This document shows, one piece after another, positions 42,001 through 57,000 of a stretch of 64,000 bases of DNA (positions are counted from its first letter, which is position 1; the number at the start of each line of letters is the position of its first letter). Origin of the DNA: Arenicola marina (lineage: Eukaryota; Annelida; Polychaeta; Arenicolidae); the NCBI GenBank assembly GCA_964019135.1, contig OZ025263.1:32528133-32592132 (forward strand), written 5' to 3'. The notes beneath the pieces are model-generated. The model was not told the origin of the DNA. It made no database searches and saw only the letters and a list, made by a program, of their open reading frames with translations. A program made the translations under genes and the position numbers.

Positions 42001-45000
42001 AGGAATGTAAGTCTGTATGTTTATTCTTTTGATAAGCACGTATGGTGCAGCGTTGTATTCTCTTTCCACCATAGTGGCGAGTACGACTAGTGCAACCAGC
42101 GCCAGCACCACTGCGGAGAGCACCACCAGCTTGACAACCCCAACGACAGTCTCGGAAACCACAAGCACCGGAACCAGTGGGACGACGACAACTCCCACCA
42201 CTGTCACCCCGACCACCAGTGAGTCCACAACAGGTCAGTGATACAACTTGATCATTTTATGTTCAAAGGAAACGTATTGTCTAGAAGGAAACGGGCGTAA
42301 AACTCTAACTTCTTAAACGTCACTTTATAAGCGACATTGGCGATAATATATCGATTCTCAGCAGCTCAAAGTAGGATTGTAAGTCTGTATGCTGATTCTT
42401 TTGATAAACACGTTTGGTGCAGCGTTGTATTCTCTTTCCACCATAGTGGCGAGTACGACTAGCGCAACCAGCGTCAGCACCACTGCGGAGAGCACCACCA
42501 GCTTGACAACCCCAACGACAGTCTCGGAAACCACAAGCACCGGAACCAGTGGGACGACGACAACTCCCACCACTGTCACCCCGACCACCAGTGAGTCAAC
42601 AACAGGTCAGTGATACAACTTTATCATTTTATGTTTAAAGGAAACGTATTGTCTAGAATGAAACGGGCGTAAAATAAACTCTAACTTCTTAAACGTCATT
42701 TTATTAGCGACATCGGCGATAATATATCGATTCTCAGCAGCTCAATGTAGGAATGTAAGTCTGTATGTTTGTTCTTTTGATAAGCACGTATGGTGCAGCG
42801 TTGTATTCTCTTTCCACCATAGTGGCGAGTACGACTAGTGCAACCAGCGCCAGCACCACTGCGGAGAGCACCACCAGCTTGACAACCCCAACGACAGTCT
42901 CGGAAACCACAAGCACCGGAACCAGTGGGACGACGACAACTCCCACCACTGTCACCCCGACCACAAGTGAGTCAACAACAGGTCAGTGATACAACTTTAT
43001 CATTTTATGTTTAAAGGAAACGTATTGTCTAGAATGAAACGGGCGTAAAATAAACTCTAACTTCTTAAACGTCACTTTATTAGCGACATCGACGATAATA
43101 TATCGATTCTCAGCAGCTCAATGTAGGAATGTAAGTCTGTATGTTTATTCTTTTGATAAGCACGTATGGTGCAGCGTTGTATTCTCTTTCCACCATAGTG
43201 GCGAGTACGACTAGCGCAACCAGCGCCAGCACCACTGCGGAGAGCACCACCAGCTTGACAACCCCAACGACAGTCTCGGAAACCACAAGCACCGGAACCA
43301 GTGGGACGACGACAACTCCCACCAATGTCACCCCGACAACCAGTGAGTCCACAACAGGTCAGTGATACAACTTTATCATTTTATGTTTAAAGGAAACGTA
43401 TTGTCTAGAATGAAACGGGCGTAAAATAAACTCTAACTTCTTAAACGTCACTTTATAAGCGACATCGGCGATAATATATCGATTCTCAGCAGCTCAAATT
43501 AGGAATGTATGTCTGTATGCTGATTCTTTTGATAAGCACGTATGGTGCAGCGTTGTATTATCTTTCCACCATAGTGGCGAGTACGACTAGCGCAACCAGC
43601 GCCAGCACCACTGCGGAGAGCACCACCAGCTTGACAACCCCAACGACAGTCTCGGAAACCACAAGCACCGGAACCAGTGGGACGACGACAACTCCCACCA
43701 CTGTCACCCCGACCACCAGTGAGTCCACAACAGGTCAGTGATACAACTTAATCATTTTATGTTTAAAGGAAACGTATTGTCTAAAATGAAACGGGCGTAA
43801 AACAAACTCTAACTTCTTAAACGTAACTTTATAAGCGACATCGGCGATAATATATCGATTCTCAGCAGCTCAAAGTAGGATTGTAAGTCTGTATGCTGAT
43901 TCTTTTGATAAGCACGTATGGTGCAGCGTTGTATTCTCTTTCCACCATAGTGGCGAGTACGACTAGCGCAACCAGCGCCAGCACCACTGCGGAGAGCACC
44001 ACCAGCTTGACAACCCCAACGACAGTCTCGGAAACCACAAGCACCGGAACCAGTGGCACGACGACAACTCCCACCACTGTCACCCCGACCGCCAGTGAGT
44101 CCACAACAGGTCAGTGATACAACTTTATCATTTGATGTTTAAAGGAAACGTATTGTCTAGAAGGAAACTGGCGTAAAACTCTAACTTCTTAAACGTCACT
44201 TTATAAGCGACATTGGTGATAATATATCGATTCTCAGCAGCTCAATGTAGGAATGTAAGTCTGTATGCTGATTCTTTTGATAAGCACGTATGGTGCAGCG
44301 TTGTATTCTCTTTCCACCATAGTGGCGAGTACGACTAGCGCAACCAGCGCCAGCACCACTGCGGAGAGCACCACCAGCTTGACAACCCCAACGACAGTCT
44401 CGGAAACCACAAGCACCGGAACCAGTGGGACGACGACAACTCCCACCACTGTCACTCCGACCACCAGTGAGTCCACAACAGGTCAGTGATACAACTTTAT
44501 CATTTTATGTTTAAAGGAAACGTATTGTCTAGAAGGAAACGAGCGTAGAACAAACTCTTAACTTCTTAAACGTCACTTTATAAGCGACATTGGAGATAAT
44601 ATATCGATTCTCAGCAGCCCAATGTAGGAATGTAAGTCTGTATGTTTATTCTTTTGATAAGCACGTATGGTGCAGCGTTGTATTCTCTTTCCACCATAGT
44701 GGCGAGTACGACTAGTGCAACCAGCGCCAGCACCACTGCGGAGAGCACCACCAGCTTGACAACCCCAACGACAGTCTCGGAAACCACAAGCACCGGAACC
44801 AGTGGGACGACGACAACTCCCACCACTGTCACTCCGACCACCAGTGAGTCCACAACAGGTCAGTGATACAACTTTATCATTTTATGTTTAAAGGAAACGT
44901 ATTGTCTAGAAGGAAACGGGCGTAGAACAAACTCTAACTTCTTAAACGTCACTTAATAAGCGACATCGGCGATAATATATCGATTCTCAGCAGCTCAAAG

Positions 45001-48000
45001 TAGGAATGTAAATCTGTATGCTGATTCTTTTGATAAGCACGTATGGTGCAGCGTTGTATTCTCTTTCCACCATAGTGGCGAGTACGACTAGTGCAACCAG
45101 CGCCAGCACCACTGCGGAGAGCACCACCAGCTTGACAACCCCAACGACAGTCTCGGAAACCACAAGCACCGGAACCAGTGGGACGACGACAACTCCCACC
45201 AATGTCACCCCGACCACCAGTGTTTCCACAACAGGTCAGTGATACAACTTGATCATTTTATGTTCAAAGGAAACGTATTGTCTAGAAGGAAACGGGCGTA
45301 AAATAAACTCTAACTTCTTAAACGTCACTTTATAAGCCACATTGGCGATAATATATCGATTCTCAGCAGCTCAATGTAGGAATGTAAGTCTGTATGTTTA
45401 TTCTTTTGATAAGCACGTATGGTGCAGCGTTGTATTCTCTTTCCACCATAGTGGCGAGTACGACTAGTGCAACCAGCGCCAGCACCACTGCGGAGAGCAC
45501 CACCAGCTTGACAACCCCAACGACAGTCTCGGAAACCACAAGCACCGGAACCAGTGGGACGACGACAACTCCCACCACTGTCACCCCGACCACCAGTGAG
45601 TCCACAACAGGTCAGTGATACAACTTTATCATTTTATGTTTAAAGGAAACGTATTGTATAGAATGAAACGGGCGTAAAATAAACTCTAACTTCTTAAACG
45701 TCACTTTATTAGCGACATCGGCGATAATATATCGATTCTCAGCAGCTCAATGTAGGAATGTAAGTCTGTATGTTTATTCTTTTGATAAGCACGTATGGTG
45801 CAGCGTTGTATTCTCTTTCCACCATAGTGGCGAGTACGACTAGTGCAACCAGCGCCAGCACCACTGCGGAGAGCACCACCAGCTTGACAACCCCAACGAC
45901 AGTCTCGGAAACCACAAGCACCGGAACCAGTGGGACGACGACAACTCCCACCACTGTCACTCCGACCACCAGTGAGTCCACAACAGGTCAGTGATACAAC
46001 TTTATCATTTTATGTTTAAAGGAAACGTATTGTCTAGAAGGAAACGGGCGTAAAACAAACTCTAACTTCTTAAACGTCACTTTATAAGCGACATCGGCGA
46101 TAATATATCGATTCTCAGCAGCTCAAAGTAGGAATGTAAGTCTGTATGCTGATTCTTTTGATAAGCACGTATGGTGCAGCGTTGTATTCGCTTTCCACCA
46201 TAGTGGCGAGTACGACTAGCGCGACCAGCGCCAGCACCACTGCGGAGAGCACCACCAGCTTGACAACCCCAACGACAGTCTCGGAAACCACAAGCACCGG
46301 AACCAGTGGGACGACGACAACTTCCACCACTGTCACCCCGACCACCAGTGAGTCCACAACAGGTCAGTGATACAACTTGATCATTTTATGTTCAAAGGAA
46401 ACGTATTGTCTAGGAGGAAACGGGCGTAAAACTCTAACTTCTTAAAAGTCACTTTATAAGCGACATTGGCGATAATATATCGATTCTCAGCAGCTCAAAG
46501 TAGGATTGTAAGTCTGTATGCTGATTCTTTTGATAAGCACGTATGGTGCAGCGTTGTATTCTCTTTCCACCATAGTGGCGAGTACGACTAGCGCAACCAG
46601 CGCCAGCACCACTGCGGAGAGCACCACCAGCTTGACAACCCCAATGACAGTCTCGGAAACCACAAGCACCGGAACCAGTGGGACGACGACAACTCCCACC
46701 ACTGTCACCCCGACCGCCAGTGAGTCCACAACAGGTCAGTGATACAACTTTATCATTTGATGTTTAAAGGAAACGTATTGTCTAGAAGGAATCTGGCGTA
46801 AAACTCTAACTTCTTAAACGTCACTTTATAAGCGACATTGGAGATAATATATCGATTCTCAGCAGCTCAATGTAGGAATGTAAGTCTGTATGCTGATTCT
46901 TTTGATAAGCACGTATGGTGCAGCGTTTTATTCTCTTTCCACCATAGTGGCGAGTACGACTAGCGCAACCAGCGCCAGCACCACTGCGGAGAGCACCACC
47001 AGCTTGACAACCCCAACGACAGTCTCGGAAACCACAAGCACCGGAACCAGTGGGACGACGACAACTCCCACCACTGTCACCCCGACCACCAGTGAGTCCA
47101 CAACAGGTCAGTGATACAACTTCATCATTTTATGTTTAAAGGAAACGTATTGTCTAGAAGGAAACGAGCGTAGAACAAACTCTTAACTTCTTAAACGTCA
47201 CTTTATAAGCGACATTGGAGATAATATATCGATTCTCAGCAGCCCAATGTAGGAATGTAAGTCTGTATGTTTATTCTTTTGATAAGCACGTATGGTGCAG
47301 CGTTGTATTCTCTTTCCACCATAGTGGCGAGTACGACTAGTGCAACCAGCGCCAGCACCACTGCGGAGAGCACCACCAGCTTGACAACCCCAACGACAGT
47401 CTCGGAAACCACAAGCACCGGAACCAGTGGGACGACGACAACTCCCACCACTGTCACTCCGACCACCAGTGAGTCCACAACAGGTCAGTGATACAACTTT
47501 ATCATTTTATGTTTAAAGGAAACGTATTGTCTAGAAGGAAACGGGCGTAGAACAAACTCTAACTTCTTAAACGTCACTTAATAAGCGACATCGGCGATAA
47601 TATATCGATTCTCAGCAGCTCAAAGTAGGAATGTAAATCTGTATGCTGATTCTTTTGATAAGCACGTATGGTGCAGCGTTGTATTCTCTTTCCACCATAG
47701 TGGCGAGTACGACTAGTGCAACCAGCGCCAGCACCACTGCAGAGAGCACCACCAGCTTGACAACCCCAACGACAGTCTCGGAAACCACAAGCACCGGAAC
47801 CAGTGGGACGACGACAACTCCCACCAATGTCACCCCGACCACCAGTGTTTCCACAACAGGTCAGTGATACAACTTGATCATTTTATGTTCAAAGGAAACG
47901 TATTGTCTAGAAGGAAACGGGCGTAAAATAAACTCTAACTTCTTAAACGTCACTTTATAAGCCACATTGGCGATAATATATCGATTCTCAGCAGCTCAAT

Positions 48001-51000
48001 GTAGGAATGTAAGTCTGTATGTTTATTCTTTTGATAAGCACGTATGGTGCAGCGTTGTATTCTCTTTCCACCATAGTGGCGAGTACGACTAGTGCAACCA
48101 GCGCCAGCACCACTGCGGAGAGCACCACCAGCTTGACAACCCCAACGACAGTCTCGGAAACCACAAGCACCGGAACCAGTGGGACGACGACAACTCCCAC
48201 CACTGTCACCCCGACCACCAGTGAGTCCACAACAGGTCAGTGATACAACTTTATCATTTTATGTTTAAAGGAAACGTATTGTATAGAATGAAACGGGCGT
48301 AAAATAAACTCTAACTTCTTAAACGTCACTTTATTAGCGACATCGGCGATAATATATCGATTCTCAGCAGCTCAATGTAGGAATGTAAGTCTGTATGTTT
48401 ATTCTTTTGATAAGCACGTATGGTGCAGCGTTGTATTCTCTTTCCACCATAGTGGCGAGTACGACTAGTGCAACCAGCGCCAGCACCACTGCGGAGAGCA
48501 CCACCAGCTTGACAACCCCAACGACAGTCTCGGAAACCACAAGCACCGGAACCAGTGGGACGACGACAACTCCCACCACTGTCACTCCGACCACCAGTGA
48601 GTCCACAACAGGTCAGTGATACAACTTTATCATTTTATGTTTAAAGGAAACGTATTGTCTAGAAGGAAACGGGCGTAAAACAAACTCTAACTTCTTAAAC
48701 GTCACTTTATAAGCGACATCGGCGATAATATATCGATTCTCAGCAGCTCAAAGTAGGAATGTAAGTCTGTATGCTGATTCTTTTGATAAGCACGTATGGT
48801 GCAGCGTTGTATTCGCTTTCCACCATAGTGGCGAGTACGACTAGCGCGACCAGCGCCAGCACCACTGCGGAGAGCACCACCAGCTTGACAACCCCAACGA
48901 CAGTCTCGGAAACCACAAGCACCGGAACCAGTGGGACGACGACAACTTCCACCACTGTCACCCCGACCACCAGTGAGTCCACAACAGGTCAGTGATACAA
49001 CTTGATCATTTTATGTTCAAAGGAAACGTATTGTCTAGGAGGAAACGGGCGTAAAACTCTAACTTCTTAAAAGTCACTTTATAAGCGACATTGGCGATAA
49101 TATATCGATTCTCAGCAGCTCAAAGTAGGATTGTAAGTCTGTATGCTGATTCTTTTGATAAGCACGTATGGTGCAGCGTTGTATTCTCTTTCCACCATAG
49201 TGGCGAGTACGACTAGCGCAACCAGCGCCAGCACCACTGCGGAGAGCACCACCAGCTTGACAACCCCAATGACAGTCTCGGAAACCACAAGCACCGGAAC
49301 CAGTGGGACGACGACAACTCCCACCACTGTCACCCCGACCGCCAGTGAGTCCACAACAGGTCAGTGATACAACTTTATCATTTGATGTTTAAAGGAAACG
49401 TATTGTCTAGAAGGAATCTGGCGTAAAACTCTAACTTCTTAAACGTCACTTTATAAGCGACATTGGAGATAATATATCGATTCTCAGCAGCTCAATGTAG
49501 GAATGTAAGTCTGTATGCTGATTCTTTTGATAAGCACGTATGGTGCAGCGTTTTATTCTCTTTCCACCATAGTGGCGAGTACGACTAGCGCAACCAGCGC
49601 CAGCACCACTGCGGAGAGCACCACCAGCTTGACAACCCCAACGACAGTCTCGGAAACCACAAGCACCGGAACCAGTGGGACGACGACAACTCCCACCACT
49701 GTCACCCCGACCACCAGTGAGTCCACAACAGGTCAGTGATACAACTTCATCATTTTATGTTTAAAGGAAACATATTATCTAGAAGGAAACGGGCGTAAAA
49801 TAAACTCTAACTTCTTAAACGTCACTTTATAAGCGACATCGGCGATAATATATCGATTCTCAGCAGCTCAAAGTAGGATTGTAAGTCTGTATGTTTATTC
49901 TTTTGATAAGCACGTATGGTGCAGCGTTGTATTCTCTTTCCACCATAGTGGCGAGTACGACTAGCGCAACCAGCGCCAGCACCACTGCGGAGAGCACCAC
50001 CAGTTTGACAACCCCAACGACAGTCTCGGAAACCACAAGCACCGGAACCAGTGGGACGACGACAACTCCCACCACTGTCACTCCGACCACCAGTGAGTCC
50101 ACAACAGGTCAGTGATACAACTTTATCATTTTATGTTTAAAGGAAACGTATTGTCTAGAAGGAAACGGGCGTAAAATCAACTCTAACTTCTTAAACGTCG
50201 CTTTATAAGCGACATCGGCGATAATATATCGATTCTCAGCAGCTCAAAGTAGGAATGTAAGTCTGTATGCTGATTCTTTTGATAAGCACGTATGGTGCAG
50301 ACTTGTATTCTCTTTCCACCATAGTGGCGAGTACGACTAGCGCAACCAGCGCCAGCACCACTGCGGAGAGCACCACCAGCTTGACAACCCCAACGACAGT
50401 CTCGGAAACCACAAGCACCGGAACCAGTGGGACGACGACAACTCCCACCACTGTCACCCCGACCACCAGTGAGTCGACAACAGGTCAGTGATACAACTTG
50501 ATCATTTTATGTTCAAAGGAAACGTATTGTCTAGAAGGAAACGGGCGTAAAACTCTAACTTCTTTAACGTCACTTTATAAGCAACATCGGCGATAATATA
50601 TCGATTCTCAACAGCTCAAAGTAGGATTGTAAGTCTGTATGGTGATTCTTTTGATAAGCACGTATGGTGCAGCGTTGTATTCTCTTTCCACCATAGTGGC
50701 GAGTACGACTAGCGCAACCAGCGCCAGCACCACTGCGGAGAGCACCACCAGCTTGACAACCCCAACGACAGTCTCGGAAACCACAAGCACCGGAACCAGT
50801 GGGACGACGACAACTCCCACCACTGTCACCCCGACCACCAGTGAGTCCACAACAGGTCAGTGATACAACTTTATCATTTTATGTTTAAAGGAAACGTATT
50901 GTCTAGAATGAAACGGGCGTAAAATAAACTCTAACTTCTTAAACGTCACTTTATAAGCGACATCGGCGATAATATATCAATTCTCAGCAGCTCAAAGTAG

Positions 51001-54000
51001 GATTGTAAGTCTGTATGCTGATTCTTTTGATAAGCACGTATGGTGCAGCGTTGTATTCTCTTTCCACCATAGTGGCGAGTACGACTAGCGCAACCAGCGC
51101 CAGCACCACTGCGGAGAGCACCACCAGCTTGACAACCCCAACGACAGTCTCGGAAACCACAAGCACCGGAACCAGTGGGACGACGATAACTCCCACCACT
51201 GTCACCCCGACCACCAGTGAGTCCACAACAGGTCAGTGATACAACTTTATCATTTTATGTTTAAAGGAAACGTATTGTCTAGAATGAAACGGGCGTAAAA
51301 TAAACTCTAACTTCTTAAACGTCACTTTATAAGCGACATCGGCGATAATATATCGATTCTCAGCAGCTCAAAGTAGGATTGTAAGTCTGTATGCTGATTC
51401 TTTTGATAAGCACGTATGGTGCAGCGTTGTATTCTCTTTCCACCATAGTGGCGAGTACGACTAGCGCAACCAGCGCCAGCACCACTGCGGAGAGCACCAC
51501 CAGCTTGACAACCCCAACGACAGTCTCGGAAACCACAAGCACCGGAACCAGTGGGACGACGACAACTCCCACCACTGTCACCCCGACCACCAGTGAGTCC
51601 ACAACAGGTCAGTGATACAACTTTATCATTTGATGTTTAAAGGAAACGTATTGTCTAGAAGGAAACGGGCGTAAAACTCTAACTTCTTAAACGTCACTTT
51701 ATAAGCGACATTGGCGATAATATATCGATTCTCAGCAACTCAATGTAGGAATATAAGTCTGTATGCTGATTTTTTTGATAAGCACGTATGGTGCAGCGTT
51801 GCATTCTCTTTCCACCATAGTGGCGAGTACGACTAGCGCAACCAGCGCCAGCACCACTGCGGAGAGCACCACCAGCTTGACAACCCCAACGACAGTCTCG
51901 GAAACCACAAGCACCGGAACCAGTGGGACGACGACAACTCCCACCACTGTCACCCCGACCACCAGTGAGTCCACAACAGGTCAGTGATACAACTTTATCA
52001 TTTTATGTTTAAAGGAAACGTATTGTCTGGAAGGAAACGGGCGTAGAACAAACTCTAACTTCTTAAACGTCACTTTATAAGCGACATCAGCGATAATATA
52101 TCGATTCTCAGCAGCTCAAAGTAGGATTGTAAGTCTGTATGCTGATTCTTTTGATAAGCACGTATGGTGCAGCGTTGTATTCTCTTTCCACCATAGTGGC
52201 GAGTACGACTAGCGCAACCAGCGCCAGCACCACTGCGGAGAGCACCACCAGCTTGACAACCCCAACGACAGTCTCGGAAACCACAAGCACCGGAACCAGT
52301 GGGACGACGACAACTCCCACCACTGTCACCCCGACCACCAGTGAGTCCACAACAGGTCAGTGATACAACTTTATCATTTGATGTTTAAGGGAAACGTATT
52401 GTCTTGAAGGAAACGGGCGTAAAACTCTAACTTCTTAAACGTCACTTTATAAGCGACATTGGCGATAATATATCGATTCTCAGCAGCTCAGTGTAGGAAT
52501 ATCAGTCTGTATGCTGATTCTTTTGATAAGCACGTATAGTGCAGCGTTGTATTCTCTTTCCACCATAGTGGCGAGTACGACTAGCGCAACCAGCGCCAGC
52601 ACCACTGCGGAGAGCACCACCAGCTTGACAACCCCAACGACAGTCTCGGAAACCACAAGCACCGGAACCAGTGGGACGACGACAACTCCCACCACTGTCA
52701 CCCCGACCACCAGTGAGTCCACAACAGGTCAGTGATACAACTTTATCATTTGATGTTTAAAGGAAACGTATTGTCTAGAAGGAAACGGGCGTAAAACTCT
52801 AACTTCTTAAACGTCACTTTATAAGCGACATTGGCGATAATATATCGATTCTCAGCAACTCAATGTAGGAATATAAGTCTGTATGCTGATTTTTTTGATA
52901 AGCACGTATGGTGCAGCGTTGTATTCTCTTTCCACCATAGTGGCGAGTACGACTAGCGCAACCAGCGCCAGCACCACTGCGGAGAGCACCACCAGCTTGA
53001 CAACCCCAACGACAGTCTCGGAAACCACAAGCACCGGAACCAGTGGGACGACGACAACTCCCACCACTGTCACTCCGACCACCAGTGAGTCCACAACAGG
53101 TCAGTGATACAACTTTATCATTTTATGTTTAAAGGAAACGTATTGTCTAGAAGGAAACGGGCGTAGAACAAACTCTAACTTCTTAAACGTCACTTTATAA
53201 GCGACATCAGCGATAATATATCGATTCTCAGCAGCTCAAAGTAGGATTGTAAGTCTGTATGCTGATTCTTTTGATAAGCACGTATGGTGCAGCGTTGTAT
53301 TCTCTTTCCACCATAGTGGCGAGTACGACTAGCGCAACCAGCGCCAGCACCACTGCGGAGAGCACCACCAGCTTGACAACCCCAACGACAGTCTCGGAAA
53401 CCACAAGCACCGGAACCAGTGGGACGACGACAACTCCCACCACTGTCACCTCGACCACCAGTGAGTCCACAACAGGTCAGTGATACAACTTTATCATTTT
53501 ATGTTGAACGGAAACGTATTGTCTAGAAGGAAACGGGCGTAAAACAAACTCTAACTTCTTAAACGTCACCTGATAAGCGACATCGGCGATAATATATCGA
53601 TTCTCAGCAGCTCAAAGTAGGATTGTAAGTCTGTATGCTGATTCTTTTGATAAGCACGTATGGTGCAGCGTTGTATTCTCTTTCCACCATAGTGGCGAGT
53701 ACGACTAGCGCAACCAGCGCCAGCACCACTGCGGAGAGCACCACCAGCTTGACAACCCCAACGACAGTCTCGGAAACCACAAGCACCGGAACCAGTGGCA
53801 CGACGACAACTCCCACCACTGTCACCCCGACCGCCAGTGAGTCCACAACAGGTCAGTGATACAACTTTATCATTTGATGTTTAAAGGAAACGTATTGTCT
53901 AGAAGGAAACTGGCGTAAAACTCTAACTTCTTAAACGTCACTTTATAAGCGACATTGGTGATAATATATCGATTCTCAGCAGCTCAATGTAGGAATGTAA

Positions 54001-57000
54001 GTCTGTATGCTGATTCTTTTGATAAGCACGTATGGTGCAGCGTTGTATTCTCTTTCCACCATAGTGGCGAGTACGACTAGCGCAACCAGCGCCAGCACCA
54101 CTGCGGAGAGCACCACCAGCTTGACAACCCCAACGACAGTCTCGGAAACCACAAGCACCGGAACCAGTGGGACGACGACAACTCCCACCACTGTCACTCC
54201 GACCACCAGTGAGTCCACAACAGGTCAGTGATACAACTTTATCATTTTATGTTTAAAGGAAACGTATTGTCTAGAAGGAAACGAGCGTAGAACAAACTCT
54301 TAACTTCTTAAACGTCACTTTATAAGCGACATTGGAGATAATATATCGATTCTCAGCAGCCCAATGTAGGAATGTAAGTCTGTATGTTTATTCTTTTGAT
54401 AAGCACGTATGGTGCAGCGTTGTATTCTCTTTCCACCATAGTGGCGAGTACGACTAGTGCAACCAGCGCCAGCACCACTGCGGAGAGCACCACCAGCTTG
54501 ACAACCCCAACGACAGTCTCGGAAACCACAAGCACCGGAACCAGTGGGACGACGACAACTCCCACCACTGTCACTCCGACCACCAGTGAGTCCACAACAG
54601 GTCAGTGATACAACTTTATCATTTTATGTTTAAAGGAAACGTATTGTCTAGAAGGAAACGGGCGTAGAACAAACTCTAACTTCTTAAACGTCACTTAATA
54701 AGCGACATCGGCGATAATATATCGATTCTCAGCAGCTCAAAGTAGGAATGTAAATCTGTATGCTGATTCTTTTGATAAGCACGTATGGTGCAGCGTTGTA
54801 TTCTCTTTCCACCATAGTGGCGAGTACGACTAGTGCAACCAGCGCCAGCACCACTGCAGAGAGCACCACCAGCTTGACAACCCCAACGACAGTCTCGGAA
54901 ACCACAAGCACCGGAACCAGTGGGACGACGACAACTCCCACCAATGTCACCCCGACCACCAGTGTTTCCACAACAGGTCAGTGATACAACTTGATCATTT
55001 TATGTTCAAAGGAAACGTATTGTCTAGAAGGAAACGGGCGTAAAATAAACTCTAACTTCTTAAACGTCACTTTATAAGCCACATTGGCGATAATATATCG
55101 ATTCTCAGCAGCTCAATGTAGGAATGTAAGTCTGTATGTTTATTCTTTTGATAAGCACGTATGGTGCAGCGTTGTATTCTCTTTCCACCATAGTGGCGAG
55201 TACGACTAGTGCAACCAGCGCCAGCACCACTGCGGAGAGCACCACCAGCTTGACAACCCCAACGACAGTCTCGGAAACCACAAGCACCGGAACCAGTGGG
55301 ACGACGACAACTCCCACCACTGTCACCCCGACCACCAGTGAGTCCACAACAGGTCAGTGATACAACTTTATCATTTTATGTTTAAAGGAAACGTATTGTA
55401 TAGAATGAAACGGGCGTAAAATAAACTCTAACTTCTTAAACGTCACTTTATTAGCGACATCGGCGATAATATATCGATTCTCAGCAGCTCAATGTAGGAA
55501 TGTAAGTCTGTATGTTTATTCTTTTGATAAGCACGTATGGTGCAGCGTTGTATTCTCTTTCCACCATAGTGGCGAGTACGACTAGTGCAACCAGCGCCAG
55601 CACCACTGCGGAGAGCACCACCAGCTTGACAACCCCAACGACAGTCTCGGAAACCACAAGCACCGGAACCAGTGGGACGACGACAACTCCCACCACTGTC
55701 ACTCCGACCACCAGTGAGTCCACAACAGGTCAGTGATACAACTTTATCATTTTATGTTTAAAGGAAACGTATTGTCTAGAAGGAAACGGGCGTAAAACAA
55801 ACTCTAACTTCTTAAACGTCACTTTATAAGCGACATCGGCGATAATATATCGATTCTCAGCAGCTCAAAGTAGGAATGTAAGTCTGTATGCTGATTCTTT
55901 TGATAAGCACGTATGGTGCAGCGTTGTATTCGCTTTCCACCATAGTGGCGAGTACGACTAGCGCGACCAGCGCCAGCACCACTGCGGAGAGCACCACCAG
56001 CTTGACAACCCCAACGACAGTCTCGGAAACCACAAGCACCGGAACCAGTGGGACGACGACAACTTCCACCACTGTCACCCCGACCACCAGTGAGTCCACA
56101 ACAGGTCAGTGATACAACTTGATCATTTTATGTTCAAAGGAAACGTATTGTCTAGGAGGAAACGGGCGTAAAACTCTAACTTCTTAAACGTCACTTTATA
56201 AGCGACATTGGCGATAATATATCGATTCTCAGCAGCTCAAAGTAGGATTGTAAGTCTGTATGCTGATTCTTTTGATAAGCACGTATGGTGCAGCGTTGTA
56301 TTCTCTTTCCACCATAGTGGCGAGTACGACTAGCGCAACCAGCGCCAGCACCACTGCGGAGAGCACCACCAGCTTGACAACCCCAATGACAGTCTCGGAA
56401 ACCACAAGCACCGGAACCAGTGGGACGACGACAACTCCCACCACTGTCACCCCGACCGCCAGTGAGTCCACAACAGGTCAGTGATACAACTTTATCATTT
56501 GATGTTTAAAGGAAACGTATTGTCTAGAAGGAATCTGGCGTAAAACTCTAACTTCTTAAACGTCACTTTATAAGCGACATTGGAGATAATATATCGATTC
56601 TCAGCAGCTCAATGTAGGAATGTAAGTCTGTATGCTGATTCTTTTGATAAGCACGTATGGTGCAGCGTTTTATTCTCTTTCCACCATAGTGGCGAGTACG
56701 ACTAGCGCAACCAGCGCCAGCACCACTGCGGAGAGCACCACCAGCTTGACAACCCCAACGACAGTCTCGGAAACCACAAGCACCGGAACCAGTGGGACGA
56801 CGACAACTCCCACCACTGTCACCCCGACCACCAGTGAGTCCACAACAGGTCAGTGATACAACTTCATCATTTTATGTTTAAAGGAAACATATTATCTAGA
56901 AGGAAACGGGCGTAAAATAAACTCTAACTTCTTAAACGTCACTTTATAAGCGACATCGGCGATAATATATCGATTCTCAGCAGCTCAAAGTAGGATTGTA

